DNA of 64,000 nt, from assembly GCF_024166365.1 (NCBI RefSeq), contig NW_026060237.1, forward strand, positions 2,604,001 through 2,668,000. Direction: 5' to 3'. The number at the start of each line of letters is the position of its first letter. Within the stretch, counting starts at the first letter, position 1. The stretch is from Elephas maximus indicus (Eukaryota; Chordata; Mammalia; Proboscidea; Elephantidae). Below, one piece after another: positions 22,338-33,214 of the stretch. The notes under the pieces were generated by a model. It made no database searches. It was not told the DNA's origin and was given only the letters and a program-made list of their open reading frames with translations. The position numbers and the translations under genes are program-made.

Positions 22338-23429
22338 GACACCTTGCTATATACTCTGAATTGCTCTCCCCCTAATGAGACAGTCCGCTTCTTGCCTCCA
22401 CTTTCTCTTCTCACGTCCGTTCGGCCAGCTTCTGACCACCTCTGCCCTCTCCTCTCCCCTCCAGATAGGAGATGCCATCATACTCTCAAGTGTCGACTTA
22501 GTCCAAGAAGCGCATTCTTCACCAGCATCTTTTTCTATCCCATTTTCCAGTCCAATCCCTGTCTGAATAATTGGCTTTGGGAATGGTTCCTGTCTTGGGC
22601 TAACAGAAGGTGTGGGGGCCATGACCACTGGGATCCTCCTAGTCTCAGTCATACCATTAAGTCTGGTCTTTTTATGAGAGTTTGGGGCCTGCATCCCACT
22701 GTTCTCCTGCTCCCTCAGGGGTTCTCTCTGGTGTTCCCCATCAGGGCAGTAATTGGTTGTAGCCAGGCACCATCTAGTTCTTCTGGCCTCAGGCTGATGT
22801 AGTTTCTGCTTTGTGTGGCACTTTCTGTCTCTTGGGCTTATAATTACATTGTGTCCTTCATTTTCCGTTGGTCCAGGTGGGTTGAGACCAACTGATTCCT
22901 CTCAGATGGCTGCTTGCTAGCGTTTAAGACCCTAGACGCCACTCTCCAAAGTGGGATGCAGAATGTTTTCTTGATAGAGTTTATTATGCCAATTGACTTG
23001 GATGTCCCCTGAAACCGAGGTCCCCAACACCCCACCCCTGCTACAGGGGCCTTTGAAGCATTCAGTTTATTCAGGAAACTTCTTTGCTTTTGGTTTAGTC
23101 CAGTTGTGCTGACCTCTCCTGTATTGTATGTTGTCTTTCCCTTTACCTAAAATAGCTCTTATCTACCATGTAATTAGTGAAAAAAAAAAAAACCCTCTCT
23201 CTCTTCCTCCCCACTCTGGTAAACATCAATGAATATTTTCTTCACTTTATTTTTCAAGTTCTTAAAATAGTGGTGTGATACGATATTTTACCTTTTGCAA
23301 CTGACTAATTTCACTGAGCATAATGCCTTCCAGATTGCTCCATGTTATGAAGCGTTTCACAGATTCATCACTGTTCTTTATTGATGCGTAGTATTCCATT
23401 GTGTGAATATCCATTCATCTGTTGATGGG

Positions 23430-25125
23430 CAACTTGGTTGCTTCCATCGTTTTGCTATTGTACACAGTGTTGCAATGAACATGGTTGTGCATATATCTGT
23501 TCGTGTAGAGGCTCTTATTTCTCCAGGGTATATTCCAAGGAGAGGGATCGTAGGTCTTATGGTAGTTCCATTTCTAGCATTTTAAGGACGTGCCAAATGG
23601 ACTTCCAAAATACTTGTACCATTTTACATTCCCACCAGCAGTGTAGAAGTGTTCCAGTCTCTCCCCAACCTTTCCAACATTTATTATTGTGTGTTTTTTG
23701 GATTAACGCCAGCCTTCTTGGAATGAGATGGAATCTCATTGTAGTTTTGATTTGCGTTTCTCTAATGGCTAATGATCGTGAGCATTTCCTTATGTATCTG
23801 CAAGCTACCTGAATGTCTCGTTTAGTGTAGTGCCTTGTTCATATCCTTTGCCCAATTTATAAATGGGTTATTTGTCTTTTTGTAGTTCAGTTTTTGCAGT
23901 AGAGTGTAGGTTTTAGAGATCAGGTCATGATCAGAAATGTCATAGCTAGAAACTTTTTCCCAGTCTGTAGGTAATCTTTTTACTCCTTTGGAGAAGACTT
24001 TGGGTGAGCATAGGCATTTGATATTTAGGAACTCCCAGTTATCTACTTTTTCTTCTGCATTGCTAGTAATGTTTTGCCTACTGTTTATGCCATGTGTTAG
24101 GGCTCCTAACGTTGTCCCTATTTTTTCCTCCCTTACCTTTATCGTTTTAGATTTTATATTCACGACTTTGATCTATTTTGAGCTCGTTTTTGTGCATGGA
24201 GTGAGGTATGGGTCCTGTTTCATTTCTTTGCAGATGGATATCCAGTTATGCCAGCACCATTTGTTAAAAAGACTGTCTTTTCCCCATTTAACTGCTTTGG
24301 GGCCTTTGTCAAATATCATCTGCTCACGTGTGGATGGGTTTATGTCTGCATTGTCAATTCTGTTCCATTGGTCTTTGTATCTGTTGTCGTACCAGTACCA
24401 GCTGTTTTCACTACTGTGGCAGTATAGTAGGTTCTAAAATACGGTAGAGTAAGGACTCCCACTTTGTTCTTCTTTTTCTGTAATGCTTTACTTATCTGAG
24501 GCCTCTTTCCCTTCCATATGAAGTTGATGTTTTGTTTCTCCAGCTCATTTAAAAATGTTGTTGGAATTTGGATTGGAATTGTGTTGTGTCTATAGATAGC
24601 TTTTGGTAGAATAGACATATTTACAATGTTGAGTGTTCCTATCCATGAGCAAGGTATGTTTTTCCACTTACCTAGGTCTCTTTTGGTTTCATGCAGAAGT
24701 GTATTGTAGTTTTCTTCGTACAAGTCTTTGACGTTTCTGGTAAGATTTATTTCTAAGTATTTTGTCTTCTTGGGGGCTACTGTAAATGGTATTGATTTGG
24801 TGATTTCCTCTTCGATGTTCTTTTTGTTAGCATAGAGGAATCCAAGTGATTTTTTTATGTTTATTTTGTATCCCGATACTCTGCTGAGCTCTTCTCTTAC
24901 CTTCGGTAGTTTTCTTGAGGAATCCCTAGGGTTTTCTGTGTATAAGATCATGTCATCTGCAAATAGAGATGCTTTTACTTCTTTCTTGCCAATCTGGATG
25001 CCCTTTATTTCTTTATCTAGACTAATTGCTCTGCCTAGGACCTCCAGCACCACGCTGAGTAAGAGCAGTGATAAAGGGCATCCTTGTCTGGTTCCCCATC
25101 TCAAGGGGAATCCTTTCAGCAGAGC
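23430..25125 (-). pseudogene. L1-B ORF2 remnant (RT and C-terminus)
   Basis: An open 254-codon frame (24340-25104) holds RT motifs from GTRQGCPLS through the catalytic FADD at 24952-24963 (minus strand) to IWKGKRPQ. A second block (23822-24163) and a third (23557-23739) carry the C-terminal domain. In the third, the zinc-knuckle reads CWKGW...HCWWEC, so the second cysteine of the family's C-X3-C-X7-H-X4-C motif is lost. Stops and frame changes separate the blocks. The endonuclease domain is absent. Confidence 0.85.
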
Positions 25126-25139
25126 TCACTCTTAGTGTT

Positions 25140-25850
25140 TCTCCTTTGTATGTGACTTTTTGTTTTTCTTCAGTCTTTCTCACGACTCTTGGTTTTGGTT
25201 TTGGTAAGTGTGATTATGACATGTCCTGGTGACTTTTTGGGGTCTATCCTACCTGGGATTCATTGAGCTTCTTGGATGGTCAGCTCCTCATCTTTCTAAA
25301 AATAAGTTTTCAGTCAACAAATTTTCAATGATCCTCTCTGTGTTACATTTTCACCCCCTGTTCTGGAACTCTGATCACGTGCAGATTTTTCTCTTGATTT
25401 ATTCCCACATGGTTCTTAGGCTTTCTTCCTTCTTTTCTCTGATTTTTCCTGAAACAAAGTTGTGTCCATGGATTTGAATTCAATTTCACTGATTCTGTCT
25501 TCCATTGTTTCAAATTTGCCCCTAAAACCTTTGATTATGCTGAAATTTTGTTTATCTTTTGGATTCCTAATTGCCTTTTTAAAGGATTTCTACTTGTTTA
25601 TTTAGATGTTTTATCCTCGTATTATTTTCCTGACTTCTATTGCTTCGTCTGTGTTTTCTTTGATTTTGGCCATGATTTGGATGGTTTTTTCTTTGATTTT
25701 GTCTACATTTTCCTCAATTTCTTTCCTAATCTCTTGGAGATCCCTGAATATTAGACTTTGAAATTCCCTATGAGATAGTTCCAGTGCCTTATCTTCTGCT
25801 GGAAGGTCAGCTGGTGCTTATTCTGGTTGCTTACTGGAGCCATCTTGTCC
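25140..25850 (-). pseudogene. L1/HAL1-type ORF1 remnant
   Basis: On the minus strand, broken frames give FRDLQEIRKEIEENVDKIKEK (coiled coil), VIRVPEQG, a KDEELTIQEAQ block, then RIDPKKSPGHVIITLTKTK, in the same order as ORF1 of the 39.5-kb L1. It is more diverged than the other ORF1 copies. It joins ORF2 RT sequence at about 25125-25140. Confidence 0.75.
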
Positions 25851-26157
25851 TATCTTTAATATATTTTAATATTGTCTGCTGTTTCTGAAACATAGAATTA
25901 TTATTTTATTTATTGATTGATAGTAGGCTTGTTTGTTTCATCCTGCTTTTTTGTTTTGTTTGGTTATGTCTAGGTAGGTGGGCTGGATGTGCTTTGTTGC
26001 TTGCTTGTCTGTGGGCACGATAGTTCTCACCATCTTGTCCTGGTGTACACGGCCAGTCACTCAGCTATGGTGCAGCAGGGCAGGACCAGCAGGAAGGAAA
26101 GGGGCAGAGATGGGTTGCTTGCCTGCGGCATGAACTGGGCCAGTGCCCGGAGTGGGC

Positions 26158-26492
26158 CCACTGTGGTCTGCAGGGTGAGAGGGGTTGTCTCCAGCTGGTG
26201 CAGTTCAGTCCAGGGCCCCTTGGGGCTGCAGTGGACAGTGAGAGGGGTCCAGAGCCTGCAGGAAGGGGCCTGGGGTCTGGGCTGGGTCCTCTGGGTGCTG
26301 TGGCAGGCTGTGGGATGCATCCAGAGCTGACAGGAAGGGGCCTGGAGTACCGGCCGGGTACCTCAGGGCCACAGTGTGTGTCCGGAAGGGGTCTGGAGCC
26401 AGAAGGAAGGGGTCTGTGGTCTGGGCCATGTCCCCTTGGGGCTGTGGCAGGCAGCAGGAGGAGTTCAGAGCTGGCGGGAAGGGGTCTGGTCA
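26158..26492 (-). repeat. ~70-73 bp tandem repeats in L1-B 5'UTR
   Basis: Imperfect units begin at about 26218, 26288, 26361 and 26434 (each with a CCTTGGGG-like start and a CAGGAAGGGG-like end), with a partial unit before. GC-rich, in the position of an L1 promoter. The long open frames over it on both strands (up to 208 codons) come from the repeat. Confidence 0.75.
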
Positions 26493-27225
26493 AGTCCTTA
26501 TGGTGGCTTATAAGGCTGTACACAGCCTGACCCCTGCCCCCTTTACTTCTCTTCCCTAATCTTATATTTCTTTCTGCTTCCATCATTGTACTCCAATTAC
26601 AGTCTTCTTCACTGTTCCTAGGATATATCAGGCACTCTCCTGCCTCAAGGCCTTCACACTTGGTGTTTTGTCTGGAATGCTCTTTGCCCACATAACTGCT
26701 TCATTTAGGTCTCTGCTCAAATGTTACATCATCAGAGGTACTCTCTAACCACCCTATGTAAAACAGCATTCCCCCATACCACTGCACACGTATCTCTTTA
26801 CCTTTATTATTCTTCACAGTACTTATCGCAGCCTGATATTTGAGTATATTAAACAATACTGTGTTTAGAATATATATATTATGCGAGTATATTTCATATG
26901 TATTATGTATTAATTTGTTATTGTTGCTCACGTAAGTTCCATGAGAACATGGACTTGTGTTTTTGTCGTGGCTGTACCTCCAGTGGAAACCTTGGTGCTG
27001 TGGTGGTGAAGAACTATGGCTGCTAACCAGAACGTCTGCAGTTCAAATTCACCAGGTGCTCCCTGGAACTCTATGGGGGCAGTTCTACTCTGTCCTCTAG
27101 GGTCGCTATGAGTCAAAATCAACTTGATGACAATGGGTTTGGTTTGTGGGTTTTGGCAACTCCAGTGCTTAGAGCAATGCCTGGGGAATATTGAGTGCTC
27201 AAAAATATTTAATAAGTGAATGAAT
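26493..27225 (+). mobile_element. L2 LINE 3' end with inserted AfroSINE
   Basis: 'caaggccttcacacttggtg', 'tggaatgctctttgccc', 'ggtctctgctcaaatg' and the terminal 'gtaagttccatgagaacatgg...caatgcctgggg...aataagtgaatgaa' are textbook L2. The SINE splits the final block. Confidence 0.9.
26986..27157 (+). mobile_element. AfroSINE with 10-bp target duplication
   Basis: Flanked by ACCTCCAGTG (26976-26985) and AACTCCAGTG (27158-27167). Complete head and tail landmarks. Confidence 0.92.
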
Positions 27226-27239
27226 TTCCACATCCACCA

Positions 27240-27784
27240 GTCTAGTCCAGTATTGCATGATCTGTCACCTGGACTAGTGCAGTAGACTCTTTACTCCTCT
27301 CCCTGCCTCAAGCCTGGTTCCCTTTCAATCCATTTCCATACGGCAGAATTTTCTTTTCAAAAATCAAACCTGGTCATCTCACTTCCATTCTTAAAGTCCT
27401 TTGATGTTGTCCCTTTGCCCTTCAAATAAAGTCCAAAGTCTTTAACATGACTTTGCAAGGTGTCTGCTCTTTGCCCTTGACTACCTTGTCTCTTTCCTCC
27501 TGCCATCCTAGATTGCTTTCTTAGCAGAAGCCAATCTCTCGTGTTAGGTCCTTAGTATGTTTGTCCATTTGCCTGGGATCTTGTTCTCCTACTTACCTTT
27601 CAGGTCTTAGTTTGAGAGTCATTTTCCTAGGGGAGCCTCCCCTGACCTCTGAGCCTAGTTTGGTTTCTTCAATGTAGAGCTGCAAGCTCATCTTTGCTGT
27701 GATGCTTTTTTCCTGCTCATCATTTCACACCAGTACTTAGCATGATACCTGACATTTAGAAGTTCGACCAATATGTGTAGAATG
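27240..27784 (+). mobile_element. L2 LINE fragment
   Basis: 'acctggactagtgcagtagac', 'ctggtcatctcacttccatt', 'gagcctcccctgacctctgag' and 'gtagaatgaaggaa' match L2 coding-end and 3' tail order. A second L2 copy, or a second part of the same one. Confidence 0.8.
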
Positions 27785-27905
27785 AAGGAAGCTGTTGTTA
27801 ATTGCCATTAAGTCAGCCCTCAACTCATGCACAACTGAACAAAATGCTTCCTGTTCCTGTGTCATCCCCATGATCAGTTGTGGAATGGACCATTGTGAGC
27901 CAGAG
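27785..27905 (-). mobile_element. RTE/SINE 3' tail fragment
   Basis: 'gttgttaattgccattaagtcagccctcaactcatg' and 'aaatgcttcctgttcctgtgtcatcc' fit a diverged RTE or RTE-tailed SINE end on the minus strand. Confidence 0.6.
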
Positions 27906-28059
27906 GGGATTTTTTAGTGACAGATTGAGTGAGCTTAAAGCAAGGATAACGTGAGCTTGGGGATACCAGAGGACACAGCATATTGTCCTGGAATAAAGCC
28001 AGCACTGGAGAAAGAGCTGAATGACTGAGAGAAATCAATTCTTTTCTTTTCCTTTGCTT

Positions 28060-30893
28060 TTCCTTCCTGATTTTCTTTTAATTTAGTTGTTGTTGAAATT
28101 ATACACAGCAAAACATACACCAAATCAGGAGTTTCTACATGTACAATTCAGTGACATTGATTATATTCTTTGAGTTGTTCAACCCTTTTCTAAGTTGTTC
28201 CTCCCCCATTAACACTGCTCCCTAAGGTCCCTATGTAACTGTTTGAGTTGCTTGTTATCAATTGATCCCATATAGATCTTAAAAGAACATAATGCTCAAA
28301 GCTGACATTCCTTACTAGTTAAGCTAAACTATTGTTTGGGTTTAAGAAGACTTCAGGAGATATTTTTGGTTTTAGGATTAAAGATCATCTCAGGGCAATG
28401 GTTTCAGGGGTTTATCCAGTCTGCGTGGCTCCAAACAGCCTGGAGTCCATGAGAATTTGCAATTCTATTCTGCATTTCCCACCTTTTAATCAGGATACTT
28501 GTACAGAATCTTTGATCAAACTGTTCAGTAGTAGTACCCAAGCACCATCCAGTTCTGCTCTCATGGCAAAGGAGCCGCTGTTCACAGAGGCACTTTACCT
28601 CACATTCCATATCCTCCTCCTATTCCTGACTCTCCTCCTCCCTCTATTGCTGCTGGTGAATACAGACCAATTGTTGTGCCTTGGATAGCTGCCTGAAAGC
28701 TTTTAAAACCCCAGGCAGTGGCTGGTTTACACTGTGTACCTATGAAACTACCCCTGTATTATGCGTTCTTCTTCCCTTCTAATGCGTTCCCTGTCAGGGC
28801 CATCATTGGTGGTAGCAAGGCACCGTCCAGTTCTTCCTGTCTCAGGCTGATGGAGACTCTGATTTACGTGGCTCTTCCTGTCTCTTGGGCTCTTAATTAC
28901 CTTGTGTCTTTGGTGTTCTTCATTCTCCTTTGCTCCAGGTGGGTTAAGACCAATTGATGATGCATCTTAGGTTGCGGCTTGCTAGCATTTAACACCCCAG
29001 GCCCCACTCACCAAAGTGGGATGCAGAATGTTTTCTTAATACATTTTGCTATGCCAATTGACCTAGATGTCCCCTGTAACCCTGGTTCCCAGACCCCACC
29101 CCTGCTACTCTGGCCTTTGAAGCATTTGGTTGTATTCAGGAAATCTGCTTGCTTTTGGATAAGTCCAATCTGGCTGATCTCTCCTGTATTGTGTGCTGTC
29201 TTTCCCTTCACCTAAAATACTCCTTGTCTACTATCTAATTAGTGAATCCCTTTCCCCCTCCCTCCCCACGCTCTAACCATCAAAGAATATTTTCCTCCAT
29301 GTTTCAGTTATGTCCTGAGTTGTTAAAACAGTGGTATCCTGCAATATTTGTCCTTTTGCAACTGACTAATTTCACTCAGCATAATGCCTTCCAGATTTCT
29401 CCACATTATGAAATGTTTCATGGATTCATCATTGTTTTTATCATTGTGTAATATTCCACTGCATGAATATACCATAACTGAATTATCCATTCATCTGTTG
29501 ATAGGTGCCTTGGATGCTTCCATGTTTTTGCTGTTGTATACAGTGCTGCAACAAGCACAGCTGTGCATATATCTGTTTGTGTGAAGGCTCTTCTTTCTTT
29601 AGGATAGATTCTGAGAAGTGGAATTGCTGGATCATATGGTAGATCTGTTTCTAGCTTTTTAAGGAAGTGCCAAGTCAATTTCCAAGGTGGCTGTATCATT
29701 CTACATTCCCACCAGCACCATATAAGTGTTCCAGTCTCTCCTCAACCTCTCCAACATTTATTATCTTATTCTTTCTTTTTGGGATAATGGCAGCATTTTT
29801 GGAATGAGATGGTATCTCGTTGTAGTTTTGATTTGTATTTCTCTAATGGCTAATGATCATAAGCATTTCCCAATGTATCTGTTAGCTGCCTGATTGTCTT
29901 CTTTGGTGAAGGGCCTGTTCATACCACTTGCCAATTTTTTAACTGGGTTGTCTCTCTTTTTGTTGTTTAGTTTTTGCAGTATGACATAGGATTTAGGATT
30001 TGGAGATCAAACTCTGATCACTATTGTCATAGCTGAAACTGTTTTCCCAGTCCATAAGTAATCTTTTTTACTTTTTTGGTACAGTCTTTGGATGATCGTA
30101 AGTATTCGATTTTTTGGAGCTCACAGATAGTTTCTCTTCTGGTGTTTGTGCACTTTTAGTAATGTTTTGTATACTGTTTATGCCATGTGTTAGGGTTCCT
30201 AGTGCTGTCTCTATTTTTTTTTCTGTGATCTTTATCACTTTAGATTTTATATTTAGGTCTTTAATTCCTTTTGAGCTAGTTTTTATGCATGTTGAGAGGT
30301 ATGGATATTGTTTCTTTCATTCTTTTTTTTTTTTTTTTTTTGCAGTTGGATATCCAGATATGTCAGCACCATTTCTTAGAAAAACTGTCTTTTCCCCATT
30401 TACAGACTTTGGGACTTTTTCTGCTAGCAGCTGCTCATACGTGGGTGGGTTTATATCCAGGTATTCAATTCTGTTCCACTGGTCTATGTATCTGTTGTTG
30501 TACAGTTCCAGGCTGTTTTGACTACTGTCTGATATAATAGGTTCTACAATCAGGTAGTATGAGGTCTGCCACTTTGTTCTTCTTTTTCAGTAATGCTTTA
30601 TTTATCCAGGGTCTCTTTCTCTTCCATGTGAAGTTGATGATTTGTTTCTCCATCTCATTGAAAAATGTCATTGGAATTTGGGTCAGAATTGCATTGTATC
30701 TATAGATTGGTTTTGGTAGAATGGACATTTTTACGAAGTTGAGTCTTCCTATCCATGAGCAAGGTATGTTTCTCCACTTCTGTAGGTATCTTTTGGTTTC
30801 TTGAAGTAGTGTTTTGCAGTTTTCTTTGTATTTATGTCTTTTCTGTCTCGGATTAGATTTATTCCTAAGTGTTTTATTTTTGTGGGGCAATGC
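28060..30893 (-). mobile_element. L1-E: 5'-truncated minus-strand L1, older subfamily
   Basis: Begins with the 3'UTR (28060 onward, as at 21.7 kb), passes through the ORF2 C-terminus (about 29420-29700: [21 protein letters not shown]) and RT/thumb (30522-30890: [19 protein letters not shown]). It ends abruptly at 30893 against RTE sequence. Multiple stops. A T tract at 30324-30341 interrupts the frame. Confidence 0.9.
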
Positions 30894-31690
30894 TTAGTTG
30901 TGCTCATGAAGAATCTGTAAATTGATCAAGAGGCAGTAGTTTGAACAAAGCGAGAGGATATTCCATGGTTTAAAGTCAGAAAATGTGCCCTTCAGGGTTG
31001 TATCCTTTTCCTGTACCTATTCAATCTGTATGCTGAACAAATGATCTGAGAAGCTGGACTGTAAGAAGAAGAATGGGGTATCAGGAATGGAGGAAGACTC
31101 CTTAACAACCTGTGTTATGCAGATGATATATCCTCGCTTGCTGAAAGTGAGGAGGACTTGAAGCACATGCTGATGAAGATCAAAGACTGCAGCCTTCAGT
31201 ATGGATTTCCTGTCAACATAGAGAAAATAAAAATCTTCACAACTGGCTGAATAAATGAAGAAAAGATTGAAGTTGTAGAAGAATTCATTTTACCTGGATC
31301 CAAATCAACATCCAGGGAAGCAACAGTCAAGAAACCAAAAGATACATTTCTTTGGGCAAATCCGCTGCGAGAGATCTCTTTTAAGTGTTAGAAAAAAATC
31401 TCTCCTTGAGGACTAAAGTGCACTGAACAAAGTGGCGGTGCTTTCAATAAGTTCATATGCATGCAAAAGCAGGACAATGAATAAGGAAGGCCAAAGAAGA
31501 ATTGAGGCCTTTGAATTGTGGTGTTCCCAAAGAATATTGACTATACCATGGACTGCCAAAAAAAAAAAAAAAATGAACAGATCTGTCATGGAAGAAGTAC
31601 AGCCAGAATGCTCCTTGGAAGCAAGGATGAGGAGACTGTGTCATGTCGTTAGGAGGCAGGCCTTCTTGGTCCAATAGGGTCACTGTGAGT
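30894..31690 (+). mobile_element. RTE LINE fragment with YADD reverse-transcriptase motif
   Basis: Plus-strand RTE. The RT core reads NNLCYADDISSLAESEED, with YADD at 31116-31127, followed by the EKIEVVEEFILPGS block and the C-terminal MNKEGQRRIEAFELWC frame (31432-31677). Frameshifts and an A tract (about 31559-31573) disrupt it. The RT active-site residues themselves are preserved. Confidence 0.9.
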
Positions 31691-31744
31691 TGGAATCCAC
31701 ATGGAGCAATGCTTCTCAATTGTACATGTAGAAACTATTGAATA

Positions 31745-33000
31745 GCTGTATATTGTGCTGTGCATATTCTCAACAGGAACATAATGACATAGAAAGATAA
31801 AAAAAAAGGCTTGGAAAAGTTACAGAATGAAAGAATAAAGCAACTCTCAACAGCAAGTAGGGCAAATGCTTAGGAGGGCAAAGACTCTGTTTCCCAAAGC
31901 TAACACTAAAAGTGCTCAAGCTCAGCAATATCAAAGGAATGCATAAGAACAACAACACCGGGAAAGAATGCTAATTCACGGTGGCAAAAATGATAGAAAC
32001 TCTGGGTATGTACTGATATTGAACTTATTAGAAAAATAAAGGAACTCTTAAATATGCTCAAAGAACATAAGACAAATGTGGACAAAGAACTAAAGAAACA
32101 GAGAAAAAAAAATCTATGTATGTACACAACGCGAATACTAGGAAAGTGATAGAAAATATAAAAGGGAGCTTTTGGGAGCTAAAAAGTAAAATTACTTAAG
32201 TGAAAACTCTAATAGGGAGTCTCAACAGAAGACTTGAGCAGGCAGAAAAAGGAATCAATACACTTTTAGTGACAGAAAATTAAAATTTTCCACTCATAGA
32301 AAAACAAGTTAAAGTAAGCAGGAAGAATGCAATGCAGTGGCTATGGGTTTGGCCAAAGAGTGGGTGGTCTGTACTTTGAACCAACCATCTGCTCTGCAAG
32401 AGTAGGACTGCAGTCTGCTCCCATAAAGATTTACATCTTTGGAAATCCTATGGGGATGTTATACTCTCACCTAAACATTCAGAATGAGTAGGAATTAACT
32501 TGATGGCAAGTATTCTTTTGTTTGTTTGTTTAAATACCCTGTGGATCATCATCAAGTATACCAAAATAGGAACAAAAGAAAACAAAAATAGGAACAAAAG
32601 AAAACTTGAAGAACTAATGACCAAAAACATCACATTTTAAGAAAGAAATGAATACGCACATTTAAGAAACTCGACACATTTTAAGTAACCTCAAAAGGGA
32701 ACCGTGCTGAAACTCATTATGCTCAAATTGTGAAGACTTAGAGGGGGAGTTTTGAGTGCAGCATGGGAGAAGCAACTTGTCATGCAGAAGAGAGTCTCAC
32801 AAAGAATAATGGCTGAATGTATATCACGGCCCATAGAGGTAAATTGCGGGTGTACATTTTGAGATTGTATATGTTTTGTCATGTGAATTTTTACCACAGA
32901 CAAAACACACAAAATTTAAAAAATTAGAAACGAGCAGTCAGCAAGATGGCACATTTAAAGTTCTCAAAGTAAGAAAACAAAATCTGTCCATCAAGAATTC
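31745..33000 (+). mobile_element. Ancient L1 ORF1-region fragment split by AfroSINE
   Basis: A-rich plus-strand sequence. Its reading includes a coiled-coil-like LKNILKYAQRT segment and, near the end, FKVLKVRKQNLSIKNSVQ, which resembles the ORF1 C-terminal FKVLKE..NCQPRI block. It is heavily decayed. An AfroSINE sits at 32326-32510. Confidence 0.55.
32326..32510 (+). mobile_element. AfroSINE
   Basis: 'gcagtggctatgggtttggcc' head, 'gcagtctgctcccataaagatttac' middle and 'gagtaggaattaacttgatggcaag' tail. Confidence 0.85.
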
Positions 33001-33214
33001 TGTCCAGCTTCACTGGGGTCTGCTGAGAAAGAACCAGAATAGCTGGTGGCTTTGTGGCAGAAGGTGTGGACTTCCTGCACAGGGTCATCATGAAGGCCGT
33101 GTGCTTTGCCCACAGCTTCCAATCTGTGGTGGTGAAGGGGCAGTAGGGCATCCTGACCCAGAGGCCACCCTCCTTGTACTTGGACGCCACCCCCATGTAA
33201 ATGTATAGGAGAAA
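33001..33214. other. Unidentified protein-like segment
   Basis: Two frames are unusually open for the area. The plus frame near 33042-33200 reads AGGFVAEGVDFLHRVIMKAV then AHSFQSVVVKG with one TAG. The minus frame 32924-33196 is open for 90 codons. GC content is higher than in the flanks. I do not recognise either protein. It could be RTE 5'UTR or a processed pseudogene piece. Confidence 0.3.

Larger units (their letters stand above)
22066..26492 (-). mobile_element. L1-B: minus-strand L1 with internal ORF1-ORF2 deletion
   Basis: Reading on the minus strand: a GC-rich 5'UTR with ~70-bp repeats (26492-25850), an ORF1 remnant (25850-25140), then an abrupt join into the ORF2 RT domain (from ~25125), the ORF2 C-terminus (to ~23430) and a 3'UTR ending in a T tract at 22066. 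The endonuclease and early RT parts are missing. An AfroSINE interrupts the 3'UTR. Confidence 0.8.

Noticed and set aside
22344..22802. 152-residue plus-strand frame
   Set aside because: Antisense to the L1-B 3'UTR. Similar frames recur opposite other L1 3'UTR copies at 28.7, 46.9 and 62.5 kb.
26065..26691. 208-residue minus-strand Pro-rich frame and several overlapping plus frames
   Set aside because: They track the ~70-bp GC-rich tandem repeat. Open frames on opposite strands come from composition.
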